Source: Natrialbaceae archaeon Tc-Br11_E2g1
GTDB lineage: Archaea; Halobacteriota; Halobacteria; Halobacteriales; Natrialbaceae
Reading direction: 5' to 3'
DNA length: 6,320 bases
Assembly (NCBI GenBank): GCA_001564255.1
Contig: LKNC01000168.1
Location: 1 to 6,320, forward strand
Shown: positions 1 through 5,155 of the stretch, one piece after another
Numbering within the stretch: position 1 is the first letter of the stretch
How the letters are laid out: each line of letters opens with the position of its first letter
Program-made: the position numbers and the translations under genes
Notes under the pieces: model-generated
The model's input: only the letters and a program-made list of their open reading frames with translations
Told to the model about the DNA's origin: nothing
Databases searched by the model: none

Positions 1-243
1 CAGGGGGACGACAGAGAGGTGCCCTCAGGTCGGCGCGAGCCCCTCGATCGCGTCGGGGATCGACGGCTCGGCGAGCTCTAAGTAGGCGACGTCGACCGGA
101 ACCTCGACCCGCGCTTCGAGCATCGTCGCCAACTCGCGGACCTGCTCGTTCGATCTCTCCCGCCGGGAGCCGTGGCCGACCACGAGGACGGCGTCGTCCT
201 CGAGCGTGTCCCCGGACCTCTCACCGCTGTTTTCGGTACTCAT
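1..243 (-). pseudogene. cbiX: Sirohydrochlorin cobaltochelatase CbiX, 5' part, interrupted by in-frame TGA
   Basis: CbiX inserts Co2+ into sirohydrochlorin, the committing step of anaerobic B12 synthesis. From the ATG at 243 (overlapping the previous stop as ATGA), 72 codons encode an acidic leader and then the CbiX N-terminal half: VLVVGHGSRRERSNEQV with the metal-site His24, and YLELAEPSIPDAIEGLAPT. A TGA at 27-25 then stops the frame. Codons after it in the same frame read GHLSVVPL, which fits the next conserved CbiX strand, so the frame itself is not shifted. A 72-residue product would lack the second half of the fold and the second active-site His (family minimum about 120 residues). It may be a nonsense mutation, a sequencing error or, less likely, recoding. 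The remainder lies beyond the window. Confidence 0.7.
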
Positions 244-917
244 ACGTTCTCAGCCTGCTCGAGACTCCGCTGTAGCTTCCGTCGCCGACTCGGCGCGAAC
301 AGCCCCGTCTCCTCGCTCTCGTCGTACACCCAGGTCCCAAAACCGGGGGCGGCCGAATCCTCGAGGCCGAACCAGTAGCCACCCGAGGAGGTCTCGCTGA
401 TCTCGCCCGTCGGGGCCGCGATTGGACACGAATCGAGGAGGGTGTCGATGGCCTCGAGCAACGCCCGGTCGTCGGCGACGAACGAGATTCCCACGCTGGC
501 ACTCGAGGACTTGAAACAGACCGTGCCACAGCCCTCGAGCAGCCCACGCAGGAGCTCCCGCTTGTAAGCCGAGAAGGCCGAAAAGCGGTAGTTCCCGCGG
601 CCGTCGACGGGGAGGCCGAGGGGACCACTCGCGCCGTACAGGTCCGAGCCGTCGATCGAGACCGTGTACTCCTCTTCGGTCCGGGTGGTCGAGGTGTCGT
701 GGGCGTACTCGCGGGTGGTCGTCCCGTGGGCGAGGTCGGCAACGTCGCCGCCGGCGATCGCTGCGAGCACGTCGGCCGCCGCCTCGTCGTTCGTGACGAC
801 CTCGATACCGTCGTCCGTGACCTCGCCGCTGGCGGCGACCTGTCCCCAGAAGTACGCCGTCGCGGGATGGCCGGCGAGCAGGTCGGCGGGGGCCTCGAGG
901 CCGGGACCGTCGCTCAT
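240..917 (-). CDS. Cobalamin-cluster protein of unknown function, LAGLIDADG-like
   Basis: I do not recognise a biochemical function. The 225-residue acidic protein has no signal peptide or membrane segment. Two segments about 100 residues apart resemble LAGLIDADG helices: AYFWGQVAASGEV (21-33) and LLRGLLEGCGTV (122-133). Each is followed by a strand-like stretch (GIEVVTND; ASVGISFVADD) and a helix (AAADVLAAIAGG; ALLEAIDTLLDS). The C-terminus (GGYWFGLED, GTWVYDE, LFAPSRRRKLQ) resembles the closing strands and basic helix of such domains. The first motif has Ala where the catalytic acid would be; the second keeps Glu128. Thus a two-repeat homing-endonuclease-like (or WhiA-N-like) fold without obvious nuclease activity is plausible but inferred by eye. 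It overlaps both the ferredoxin gene and cbiX by 4 nt, so it probably acts with cobalt chelation, for example as a chaperone or regulator. Cysteines are at 130, 134 and 164. Confidence 0.85.
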   Translation of the reverse strand: MSDGPGLEAPADLLAGHPATAYFWGQVAASGEVTDDGIEVVTNDEAAADVLAAIAGGDVADLAHGTTTREYAHDTSTTRTEEEYTVSIDGSDLYGASGPLGLPVDGRGNYRFSAFSAYKRELLRGLLEGCGTVCFKSSSASVGISFVADDRALLEAIDTLLDSCPIAAPTGEISETSSGGYWFGLEDSAAPGFGTWVYDESEETGLFAPSRRRKLQRSLEQAENV

Positions 918-1186
918 TGGCCCACCTCCCGAACCTCGATCGCGTCGACGGGGCAGGCCTGGGCGGCCTTTTTCGTGTCCTCGATCCGGTCGTCGTCGAA
1001 AGTGGCGACGACTCGCCCGCCTTCGACCGTGACGGTCTCCTCGCCCGTCGCGTCGTAGATCGGGTCGGCGTCGGGGTCGATCGTCGCCAGGCCGTCCTCG
1101 TCCTCGACGAACCGCGGATCGCGGGTCAGACAGGCGAAGATGCCGTCACAGGCGTCTTTCTCCAGGGTGACTTCGTATTGTGGCAT
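914..1186 (-). CDS. [3Fe-4S]-type ferredoxin of the cobalamin cluster
   Basis: A 90-residue acidic ferredoxin with the start MPQYEVTLEKDACDGIFAC and the end AAQACPVDAIEV. The cluster ligands visible are Cys13, Cys19 and Cys78 (followed by Pro). The usual second cysteine of a CxxCxxC motif is replaced by Ile16, so a [3Fe-4S] cluster, as in P450-type small ferredoxins, is more likely than [4Fe-4S]. Between the ligands, residues about 24-65 form an acidic insertion with a strand-like VTVEGGRVVATF segment. The gene starts 20 nt after cbiH2, lacks a clear Shine-Dalgarno sequence, and overlaps the next gene by 4 nt (ATGA). Its place between CbiH2 and the chelatase suggests that it passes electrons or an Fe-S cluster to an early corrin step; the partner is unknown. 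Confidence 0.88.
   Translation of the reverse strand: MPQYEVTLEKDACDGIFACLTRDPRFVEDEDGLATIDPDADPIYDATGEETVTVEGGRVVATFDDDRIEDTKKAAQACPVDAIEVREVGQ
923..929 (-). promoter_or_regulatory. Shine-Dalgarno sequence of the 225-residue protein gene
   Basis: GGAGGTG lies within the 3' end of the ferredoxin gene and ends 5 nt before the ATG at 917. It supports that start over any later one and indicates independent ribosome loading in addition to the ATGA overlap. Confidence 0.65.
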
Positions 1187-1206
1187 GTTGTGTTGGGTTC
1201 GAATCG

Positions 1207-2232
1207 TCAGTAGTCGTATTTCGTCTCGTAACCGCGTGGGGTGACCATCCGGTCGTCCCAGACGTACGTTTCCTCGTTGCCGACGACGATCGTCGTCGTC
1301 ATGTCGATGATCTCGCTTTCACCGAGTTCCTCGAGTTCGCCGAGTTCGGTGATCAGCACCTGCTCGTCCTCGCGGCCGGCACCGTGGACGATGCCCACGG
1401 GGGTGTCGGGATCGCGGTGAGTCAGCAGGATTTCACAGCACTTCTCGAAGTTCTCCCGGCGCTTGCGGCTCCAGGGGTTGTAGATCGTGATGACGAAACT
1501 CTCCTTTGCGACCGAGTGAAGCCGGGACTCGATCTCGGGCATCGGCACGAGGTGATCGGACAGCGAGACCGAGACGGTGTCGTTGACGAGGGGGGCACCG
1601 AGGCGCGCGGCGCAGGACTGGGCGGCCGGCACACCCGGGACGACCTCGAAGTCGACCATCGAGGCCGTCGCGCCTTTCGACTCTAAGATCTCCAGAGCCA
1701 GCCCCGCGAGCGCGTAGACGTTCGGGTCGCCGCTGCCGACGATCGCCACGTCGTTGCCCGCGAGCGCGCGGTCGATCGACTCCTCGGTCCGGGAGACCTC
1801 GCCACACATCGGCGTGTCGTAGATGTCGTCGGCCTGTTCTGTGATCCCGTCGGGGATCAGGTCGACGTAGGTCGTGTAGCCGACGATGTGCTCGGCCTCG
1901 AGTAAGGCGTCTTTCGCACGCTGAGTCATCCCCTCCGGGTGGCCGGGACCGAGACCGACGGCGACGAGCTGGCCGGGGTCGGCGTCGAAGTCGTCGACGG
2001 TCGCGCCGACGTTCTCCTCGGTGCTCTCTTTTTTGCTCGAGGCTCCGCACTTCGAGTCCGAACTGCTCGAGTCGCTCGTGGAGGCACCGCATTTCGATTC
2101 GGTGGACGAACTCGAGTCCGAACTCGAGGCACCGCATTTCGATTCGGTGGACGAACTCGAGCTCTCGCCGCCGTCGGTTTTCGCGCCACAGTTCGAGGTC
2201 GATCCGTCGGAGTCGGTGTTGGTGTCTGTCAT
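1207..2232 (-). CDS. cbiH2: CbiH-family C17-methyltransferase paralogue 2 with Cys-Gly-Ala repeat extension
   Basis: Residues 88-341 form a canonical CbiH/CobJ domain: VGLGPG at 92-97, MTQRAKDAL, GSGDPNVYA at 166-174, VPGVPAAQS at 198-206, VSLSDH, YNPWSRKRREN, THRDPDTPVGIV, AGREDE, DMTTTIVVG and TPRGY at 331-335. This is the closer match to the family and the likelier C17-methylating, ring-contracting enzyme. Residues 1-86 are extra: a Ser/Asp/Thr/Glu-rich, probably disordered segment with Cys-Gly-Ala at Cys15, 33, 48 and 62, then a Cys-less NVGA at 74-77. No other start is available between the ATG at 2232 and the methyltransferase fold (the next Met is residue 102, inside the domain), so the extension is translated. 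The gene starts 2 nt after the cbiH1 stop and ends 20 nt before the ferredoxin gene. The cysteines could bind metal, perhaps cobalt or an Fe-S cluster; that is inference. Confidence 0.92.
   Translation of the reverse strand: MTDTNTDSDGSTSNCGAKTDGGESSSSSTESKCGASSSDSSSSTESKCGASTSDSSSSDSKCGASSKKESTEENVGATVDDFDADPGQLVAVGLGPGHPEGMTQRAKDALLEAEHIVGYTTYVDLIPDGITEQADDIYDTPMCGEVSRTEESIDRALAGNDVAIVGSGDPNVYALAGLALEILESKGATASMVDFEVVPGVPAAQSCAARLGAPLVNDTVSVSLSDHLVPMPEIESRLHSVAKESFVITIYNPWSRKRRENFEKCCEILLTHRDPDTPVGIVHGAGREDEQVLITELGELEELGESEIIDMTTTIVVGNEETYVWDDRMVTPRGYETKYDY
2039..2161 (-). repeat. Tandem repeat coding for the Cys-Gly-Ala units of CbiH2
   Basis: A 36-nt sequence at 2081-2116 is repeated without a mismatch at 2126-2161 (period 45 nt, 15 codons). 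A more diverged third unit lies at 2039-2080 (about 42 nt). Since the period is a multiple of three, copy-number change keeps the frame. Identity at wobble positions points to recent duplication, while the diverged unit and a further degenerate unit near the start codon point to older ones. Confidence 0.85.
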
Positions 2233-2234
2233 GG

Positions 2235-3122
2235 TTAAAAATCGTCGACGTCACGCCCGCCACGCGGGGTGACCAGGTACGTTCGGTCGTCGTTGCTCCA
2301 GGTCTTGGTCTCGTGGGTGCCGATGATGAGCGAGGTGCCCATCCCCGAGACCTTCTCGTCGTGATTCACAGCGTCGCCAAGCGTCGTCACGAAGTGGCCC
2401 TCGCCGTTTCGCCCGGCGTCTTCCCGGCCCGCGTCGTTGACGATCGCCACGTAGGCGTCGTCGGTCCGTTCCTCGCGGACGATCTCGACGGCCTTCTCGT
2501 AGTTGCGCCAGCAGTTGTAGAGGACGATCACGAAGTCGCTGATTGCGGCGGCGCGCAGTTTCTCCTCGATCTCGTCCCAGCCCCGCCACTTATCGGACAG
2601 CGAGACGGTACAGAAGTCGTTACACAGCGGTGCACCGACCATCGCCGACCCGCCGAGTGCGGCGGTCACGCCGGGGACGATCTCGATGGGGACGTCGGTC
2701 GCTTCCTCCTCGTCGGCCATCAGAAAGAGGAGGTCGGATTTCCCGTACACCGATGGATCGCCACCCGAAACGTGGGCGACGTCCTCGCCCGCGCGAACGC
2801 GCTTGAACGCCTCCTTCGCCAGTTCGACCTGGCGACCCATCGACGAACGGACGATCTGCTGTTCGTGGCCTTCGTCTCGAGTCACGAACCCATCGTCGTC
2901 CACTGCTTGTGCGGGTGGCAGGGTGCCGTCCTCGCGCAGGAACGTCTGGTAGAGATTGGAAGCGATCACGCAGTCGGCCGTCTCGATGACCTCTTTCGCA
3001 CGCTTTGTCATGTGATCGGGCAGGCCGGGCCCGATGCCGACGACGTAGAGGGTGCCGTACTCCTCCGGCGTCCCCGTCGCGTCGGCGCTCACAGTCGTGT
3101 CAACGTCGTCAGCGCCGCTCAT
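2235..3122 (-). CDS. cbiH1: CbiH-family cobalt-factor III C17-methyltransferase paralogue 1
   Basis: Class III SAM methyltransferase of the CbiH/CobJ family, which methylates C17 and drives ring contraction. The 295 residues begin with about 20 acidic leader residues, then VVGIGPG at 27-33, SGGDPSVYG at 119-127, VPGVTAA at 149-155, CTVSLSD near 180 and the family-typical TPRGG close to the C-terminus. It departs from typical CbiH: a longer loop at about 62-95 containing an Asp-run and GHEQQ, and YNCWRNYEKA where CbiH2 has the usual YNPWSRKRREN. It overlaps cbiG by 4 nt and is followed 2 nt later by a second CbiH-like gene. Which of the two does the C17 methylation, or whether both are needed, cannot be decided here; the divergent loop suggests this copy may have a different or regulatory role. 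No strong Shine-Dalgarno sequence is seen, consistent with translational coupling to cbiG. Confidence 0.9.
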   Translation of the reverse strand: MSGADDVDTTVSADATGTPEEYGTLYVVGIGPGLPDHMTKRAKEVIETADCVIASNLYQTFLREDGTLPPAQAVDDDGFVTRDEGHEQQIVRSSMGRQVELAKEAFKRVRAGEDVAHVSGGDPSVYGKSDLLFLMADEEEATDVPIEIVPGVTAALGGSAMVGAPLCNDFCTVSLSDKWRGWDEIEEKLRAAAISDFVIVLYNCWRNYEKAVEIVREERTDDAYVAIVNDAGREDAGRNGEGHFVTTLGDAVNHDEKVSGMGTSLIIGTHETKTWSNDDRTYLVTPRGGRDVDDF

Positions 3123-4090
3123 CTGCCGATCGCCACCGTTACCTCGTCCTCGTAGCCGATCTTCTCGAGTACGAGTTCGTTCTCACGGCCGCCGGCGATG
3201 GCAGAGGCCTCGGAGACGCCTGGCCAGCCGATCAGCTCCTTGGACTTCGAGGGGGTCGGCCCCTCGTGTGCTAACAGGGTCTCCTTCTCGAAGGCGACGA
3301 CGCCGAGACCGAGTTCGTCGGCCGCCTGGAGGAGTCCCTCCTCGTCTTCTTTCCGTGTCGCCGTCGCGACGAACTCGACGTCCTCGAGATCGTACTCCGT
3401 TTGCTCGAGGGCACGCTCCCATGCCTCGAGGAACGTCTCCTTGTCCGCCCCGGAGACGCTGCCGGTGCCGATGACGACGCCGTCCTCGGAGTTGCGTTTG
3501 AGGACGGTCACGTCGTCGCCGACGAGTACGGCCTTGGGACCGTCGAGTCGGGCGACGGGGCCGAGTTCGTCGTCGAGGACGGCGAGGTTCGTCGCCACGG
3601 TCGAATCGCCGTTGACCACGTGCAGATCCATCGCCTTGGCGCGCGCTTCGACGCCCTGCTTGCCCGCCGCCTCGCTCGCGGTGGTCATCGCCGGGATCGC
3701 GCCCATCGTCGCCAGATCCTTCGCGACCTGGTTCGCGCCGTGGTGGCCGCCCGTGATCGGGATCGCCCACGTCAGCTCCTCGTCGACCACGACGATCGCC
3801 GGGTCGTCCCACTTGTCCTCGAGCAAGCCCGCGGTCTTTCTCATTGCGATACCGCTTGCCATCAGCCCGACGAAACAGTCGTACTCGCCCCAGTACTCCT
3901 CGAAGACCTCGGAGTGGTACTCGAGGATGTCAATCGAGTCGTAGCGATCGCCGATGCCGTCGACGATCTCTTCTGCGGTGTCCATCTTCCGCTCGAAGGC
4001 GATGATGGCGATCTCCTCTGCCACTTCGCCGTCCGAGTCGGGCGTCTTGCAGTGTCCGCTATCGTCGGAATCGTTGCTGTCAGTACTCAT
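3119..4090 (-). CDS. cbiG: Cobalt-precorrin-5A hydrolase CbiG
   Basis: CbiG opens the delta-lactone of cobalt-precorrin-5A and releases the C20 fragment as acetaldehyde, giving cobalt-precorrin-5B; its presence marks the oxygen-independent pathway. Of 323 residues, about 1-24 are a Ser/Asp-rich leader with a single Cys (GHCKTP). The N-terminal CbiG domain has [12 protein letters not shown] at 73-84 and [11 protein letters not shown] at 113-123. A middle linker domain is at roughly 150-200. The C-terminal domain (about 205-323) has [25 protein letters not shown] around 240-253 and [10 protein letters not shown] near 288-297. The ATG follows a strong Shine-Dalgarno sequence, and the length is close to that of the family. 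The stop overlaps the cbiH1 start (ATGA). The assignment is firm. Confidence 0.95.
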   Translation of the reverse strand: MSTDSNDSDDSGHCKTPDSDGEVAEEIAIIAFERKMDTAEEIVDGIGDRYDSIDILEYHSEVFEEYWGEYDCFVGLMASGIAMRKTAGLLEDKWDDPAIVVVDEELTWAIPITGGHHGANQVAKDLATMGAIPAMTTASEAAGKQGVEARAKAMDLHVVNGDSTVATNLAVLDDELGPVARLDGPKAVLVGDDVTVLKRNSEDGVVIGTGSVSGADKETFLEAWERALEQTEYDLEDVEFVATATRKEDEEGLLQAADELGLGVVAFEKETLLAHEGPTPSKSKELIGWPGVSEASAIAGGRENELVLEKIGYEDEVTVAIGR

Positions 4091-4093
4091 TGT

Positions 4094-4101
4094 TCACCTC
4101 C
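4094..4101 (-). promoter_or_regulatory. Shine-Dalgarno sequence of cbiG
   Basis: GGAGGTGA, the strongest ribosome-binding match in the window, ends 3 nt before the cbiG ATG (6 nt from its GGAGG core). It fixes the cbiG start and implies that cbiG is read from a leadered or read-through transcript as well as, or instead of, a leaderless one. Confidence 0.75.
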
Positions 4102-4110
4102 GGATTGCCG

Positions 4111-4117
4111 AATTTTC
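4111..4117 (-). promoter_or_regulatory. Possible TATA-like box upstream of cbiG
   Basis: GAAAATT on the minus strand, inside TTGAAAATTC, is the only AT-rich run in this GC-rich gap. It is centred about 24 nt upstream of the cbiG ATG, close to where a TATA box would sit for a haloarchaeal transcript starting at or near the start codon. The match to a haloarchaeal TATA consensus is loose and no clear BRE is seen, so this is tentative. Confidence 0.3.
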
Positions 4118-4230
4118 AACGCTCGAGTCGCGACCCTGTCCAGCCACCCGCGTCGACCCGCCGACCGACCGCCAGGGGCGGGAATGAAAGGGGCCGACTC
4201 GGTCGAGGAAGGCGGCCGACGCAAGCACCG

Positions 4231-4295
4231 CAGGCGAGCGTTAGCGAGCCGAGGAGCGCAGCGAGCGCCCCCGACTCGAGCGAGCCGGGGGCTTT
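4231..4295. repeat. GC-rich interspersed-type repeat block
   Basis: Clustered AGCGAGC and GAGCGC words fill this block. The octamer AGCGAGCC occurs at 4243-4250 and again at 4279-4286, 36 bp apart, and GAGCGCAGCGAGCGC lies between them. Words of this kind are, from general knowledge, common between genes in haloarchaeal chromosomes. Whether this exact block recurs elsewhere in the genome cannot be seen from the window. Confidence 0.55.
4267..4292. other. Imperfect inverted repeat / hairpin downstream of cbiF
   Basis: GCCCCCG (4267-4273) pairs with CGGGGGC (4286-4292). One A/C mismatch follows, then CTCG (4275-4278) pairs with CGAG (4281-4284) around a 2-nt centre, so a stable stem of about 11 pairs is possible in RNA from either strand. 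It lies about 40 nt downstream of the cbiF stop. On the minus strand no T-run follows, so a standard archaeal terminator is not supported; TTT follows only on the plus strand. It could mark an mRNA processing or pausing site. Confidence 0.5.
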
Positions 4296-4333
4296 CACCC
4301 TGTTGTCGACTCCATGTTGCACTCCCAGTCATC

Positions 4334-5155
4334 TCAGTCCGAACACCCCTCGTCGCTCTCCTCGGAGCTTCCGGAGCCACGGTTCGCCCAGTCGCCGTAG
4401 AGGTAGGATCGTTCGTAGCCCGCACCCGTGACGGCTTCACCGATCAGAACGAGTGCTGAGGCCCGATAGCCGGCCTCGTCGACTTTGTCGGCGATCGTCC
4501 CGATCGTGCCCGTGATGACGTCCTCGTCCGGCCAGGAGGCGTGGTAGACGACCGCCACGGGGGTTTCGGGGTCGTGGCCCTCGGCGAGCAACCGCTCCAT
4601 CGTGTCACGAACGGCGTGGGTACCCAGGTAGATACAGGTCGTCACGTCGCCCATCCCGACGAACTCGCTGATGTGGTCTTCCTCCTCGGTCAGGGTCTTC
4701 CCCTGCGGGCGGGTGAAGGCCACGTGGTTTGCGACCTCGTTCAACGTGAGTTGCGTCCCGAGGGTCGCACTCGCCGCAAAGGAGGAGGTAACGCCGGGGA
4801 CGAAATAGGTCGGCACGTCCTCCGATTCGAGGGCGTCCATCTGCTCGAGTGCGGCCCCGTAAATCGCGGGGTCGCCGCTGTGCAGTCGAACGACCTCCCG
4901 GCCCTCGTGATACGCGTCGGCCATCAGTGGGATCAGTTCCTCTAGGTCCTTGCCGACGGAGTTGACCAGTTGGGCGTCCGCACAGTATTCGTCGAGCAGT
5001 TCGCTGTTGACCAGCGACCCGGCGTGGACGACCAGATCGGCGGCCTCGAGCAGTTCCTTGCCCGTCACCGTCAACAGACCCGGGTCGCCGGGCCCGGCCC
5101 CGACGAAGGGGACGCCCTCGCGGACGTCGCCTGCGGTGTAGGTCTCGTCGCTCAT
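4334..5155 (-). CDS. cbiF: Cobalt-precorrin-4 C11-methyltransferase CbiF
   Basis: Class III SAM methyltransferase that methylates C11 of cobalt-precorrin-4 to form cobalt-precorrin-5A, the substrate of CbiG, which follows in the operon. The 273 residues contain VGAGPGDPGLLT at 18-29, HAGSLV at 44-49 (characteristic of CbiF/CobM), HSGDPAIYGA at 92-101, PGVTSSFAAS from 119, and TRPQGKT near 148, again a CbiF/CobM signature. The ATG overlaps the cbiL stop and has GGAGG 7 nt upstream, so the start is well supported. The C-terminal 16 residues or so (after DWANRG) are a Ser/Glu/Asp-rich tail with one cysteine (EGCSD), beyond the usual end of the fold. A 243-bp non-coding stretch follows before cbiG. 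Confidence 0.95.
   Translation of the reverse strand: MSDETYTAGDVREGVPFVGAGPGDPGLLTVTGKELLEAADLVVHAGSLVNSELLDEYCADAQLVNSVGKDLEELIPLMADAYHEGREVVRLHSGDPAIYGAALEQMDALESEDVPTYFVPGVTSSFAASATLGTQLTLNEVANHVAFTRPQGKTLTEEEDHISEFVGMGDVTTCIYLGTHAVRDTMERLLAEGHDPETPVAVVYHASWPDEDVITGTIGTIADKVDEAGYRASALVLIGEAVTGAGYERSYLYGDWANRGSGSSEESDEGCSD

Larger units (their letters stand above)
4091..4333. other. Intergenic region between cbiF and cbiG
   Basis: This is the only sizeable gap in an otherwise overlapping gene string. Its cbiF-proximal half (about 4231-4295) holds a GC-rich repeat block of AGCGAGC/GAGCGC-type words and a near-perfect hairpin. The cbiG-proximal end holds an AT-rich, TATA-like box and a strong Shine-Dalgarno sequence. 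Open frames cross it on both strands, but their predicted peptides are Arg/Pro/Ser-rich or low complexity, without the acidic bias of the real genes, so I call no gene here. It may re-initiate transcription for cbiG and the genes after it, or simply carry an inserted haloarchaeal repeat. Confidence 0.8.

Noticed and set aside
1..27. Selenocysteine codon in cbiX
   Set aside because: Haloarchaea are not known to encode selenocysteine, the residue is not at an active-site position, and no downstream element can be seen in the window; a nonsense change or sequence error is simpler.
2039..2161. CRISPR-like direct repeats
   Set aside because: The 36-bp units are separated by only 9 bp, lie in frame in cbiH2 and encode a protein repeat; there are no spacers.
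2313..3155. 280-codon plus-strand open frame antisense to cbiH1
   Set aside because: Mirror of the CbiH1 codon pattern with no family motifs and no ribosome-binding site.
4267..4295. Intrinsic terminator after cbiF
   Set aside because: On the transcribed minus strand the stem is followed by GC-rich sequence, not a T-run; the TTT lies on the plus-strand side, where no gene ends.
4116..4322. 68-codon minus-strand frame in the cbiF-cbiG gap
   Set aside because: The product lacks acidic bias, is made from the repeat block, and shows no conserved motif.
4091..4333. Cobalamin riboswitch between cbiF and cbiG
   Set aside because: No B12-box-like conserved core was recognised, and such riboswitches are essentially bacterial; the structure seen is a simple hairpin.
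3401..4459. 352-codon plus-strand open frame antisense to cbiG and the intergenic gap
   Set aside because: It is opposite a firmly identified gene, its product is rich in Arg/Val/His without recognisable motifs, and long antisense frames are expected in GC-rich haloarchaeal DNA.
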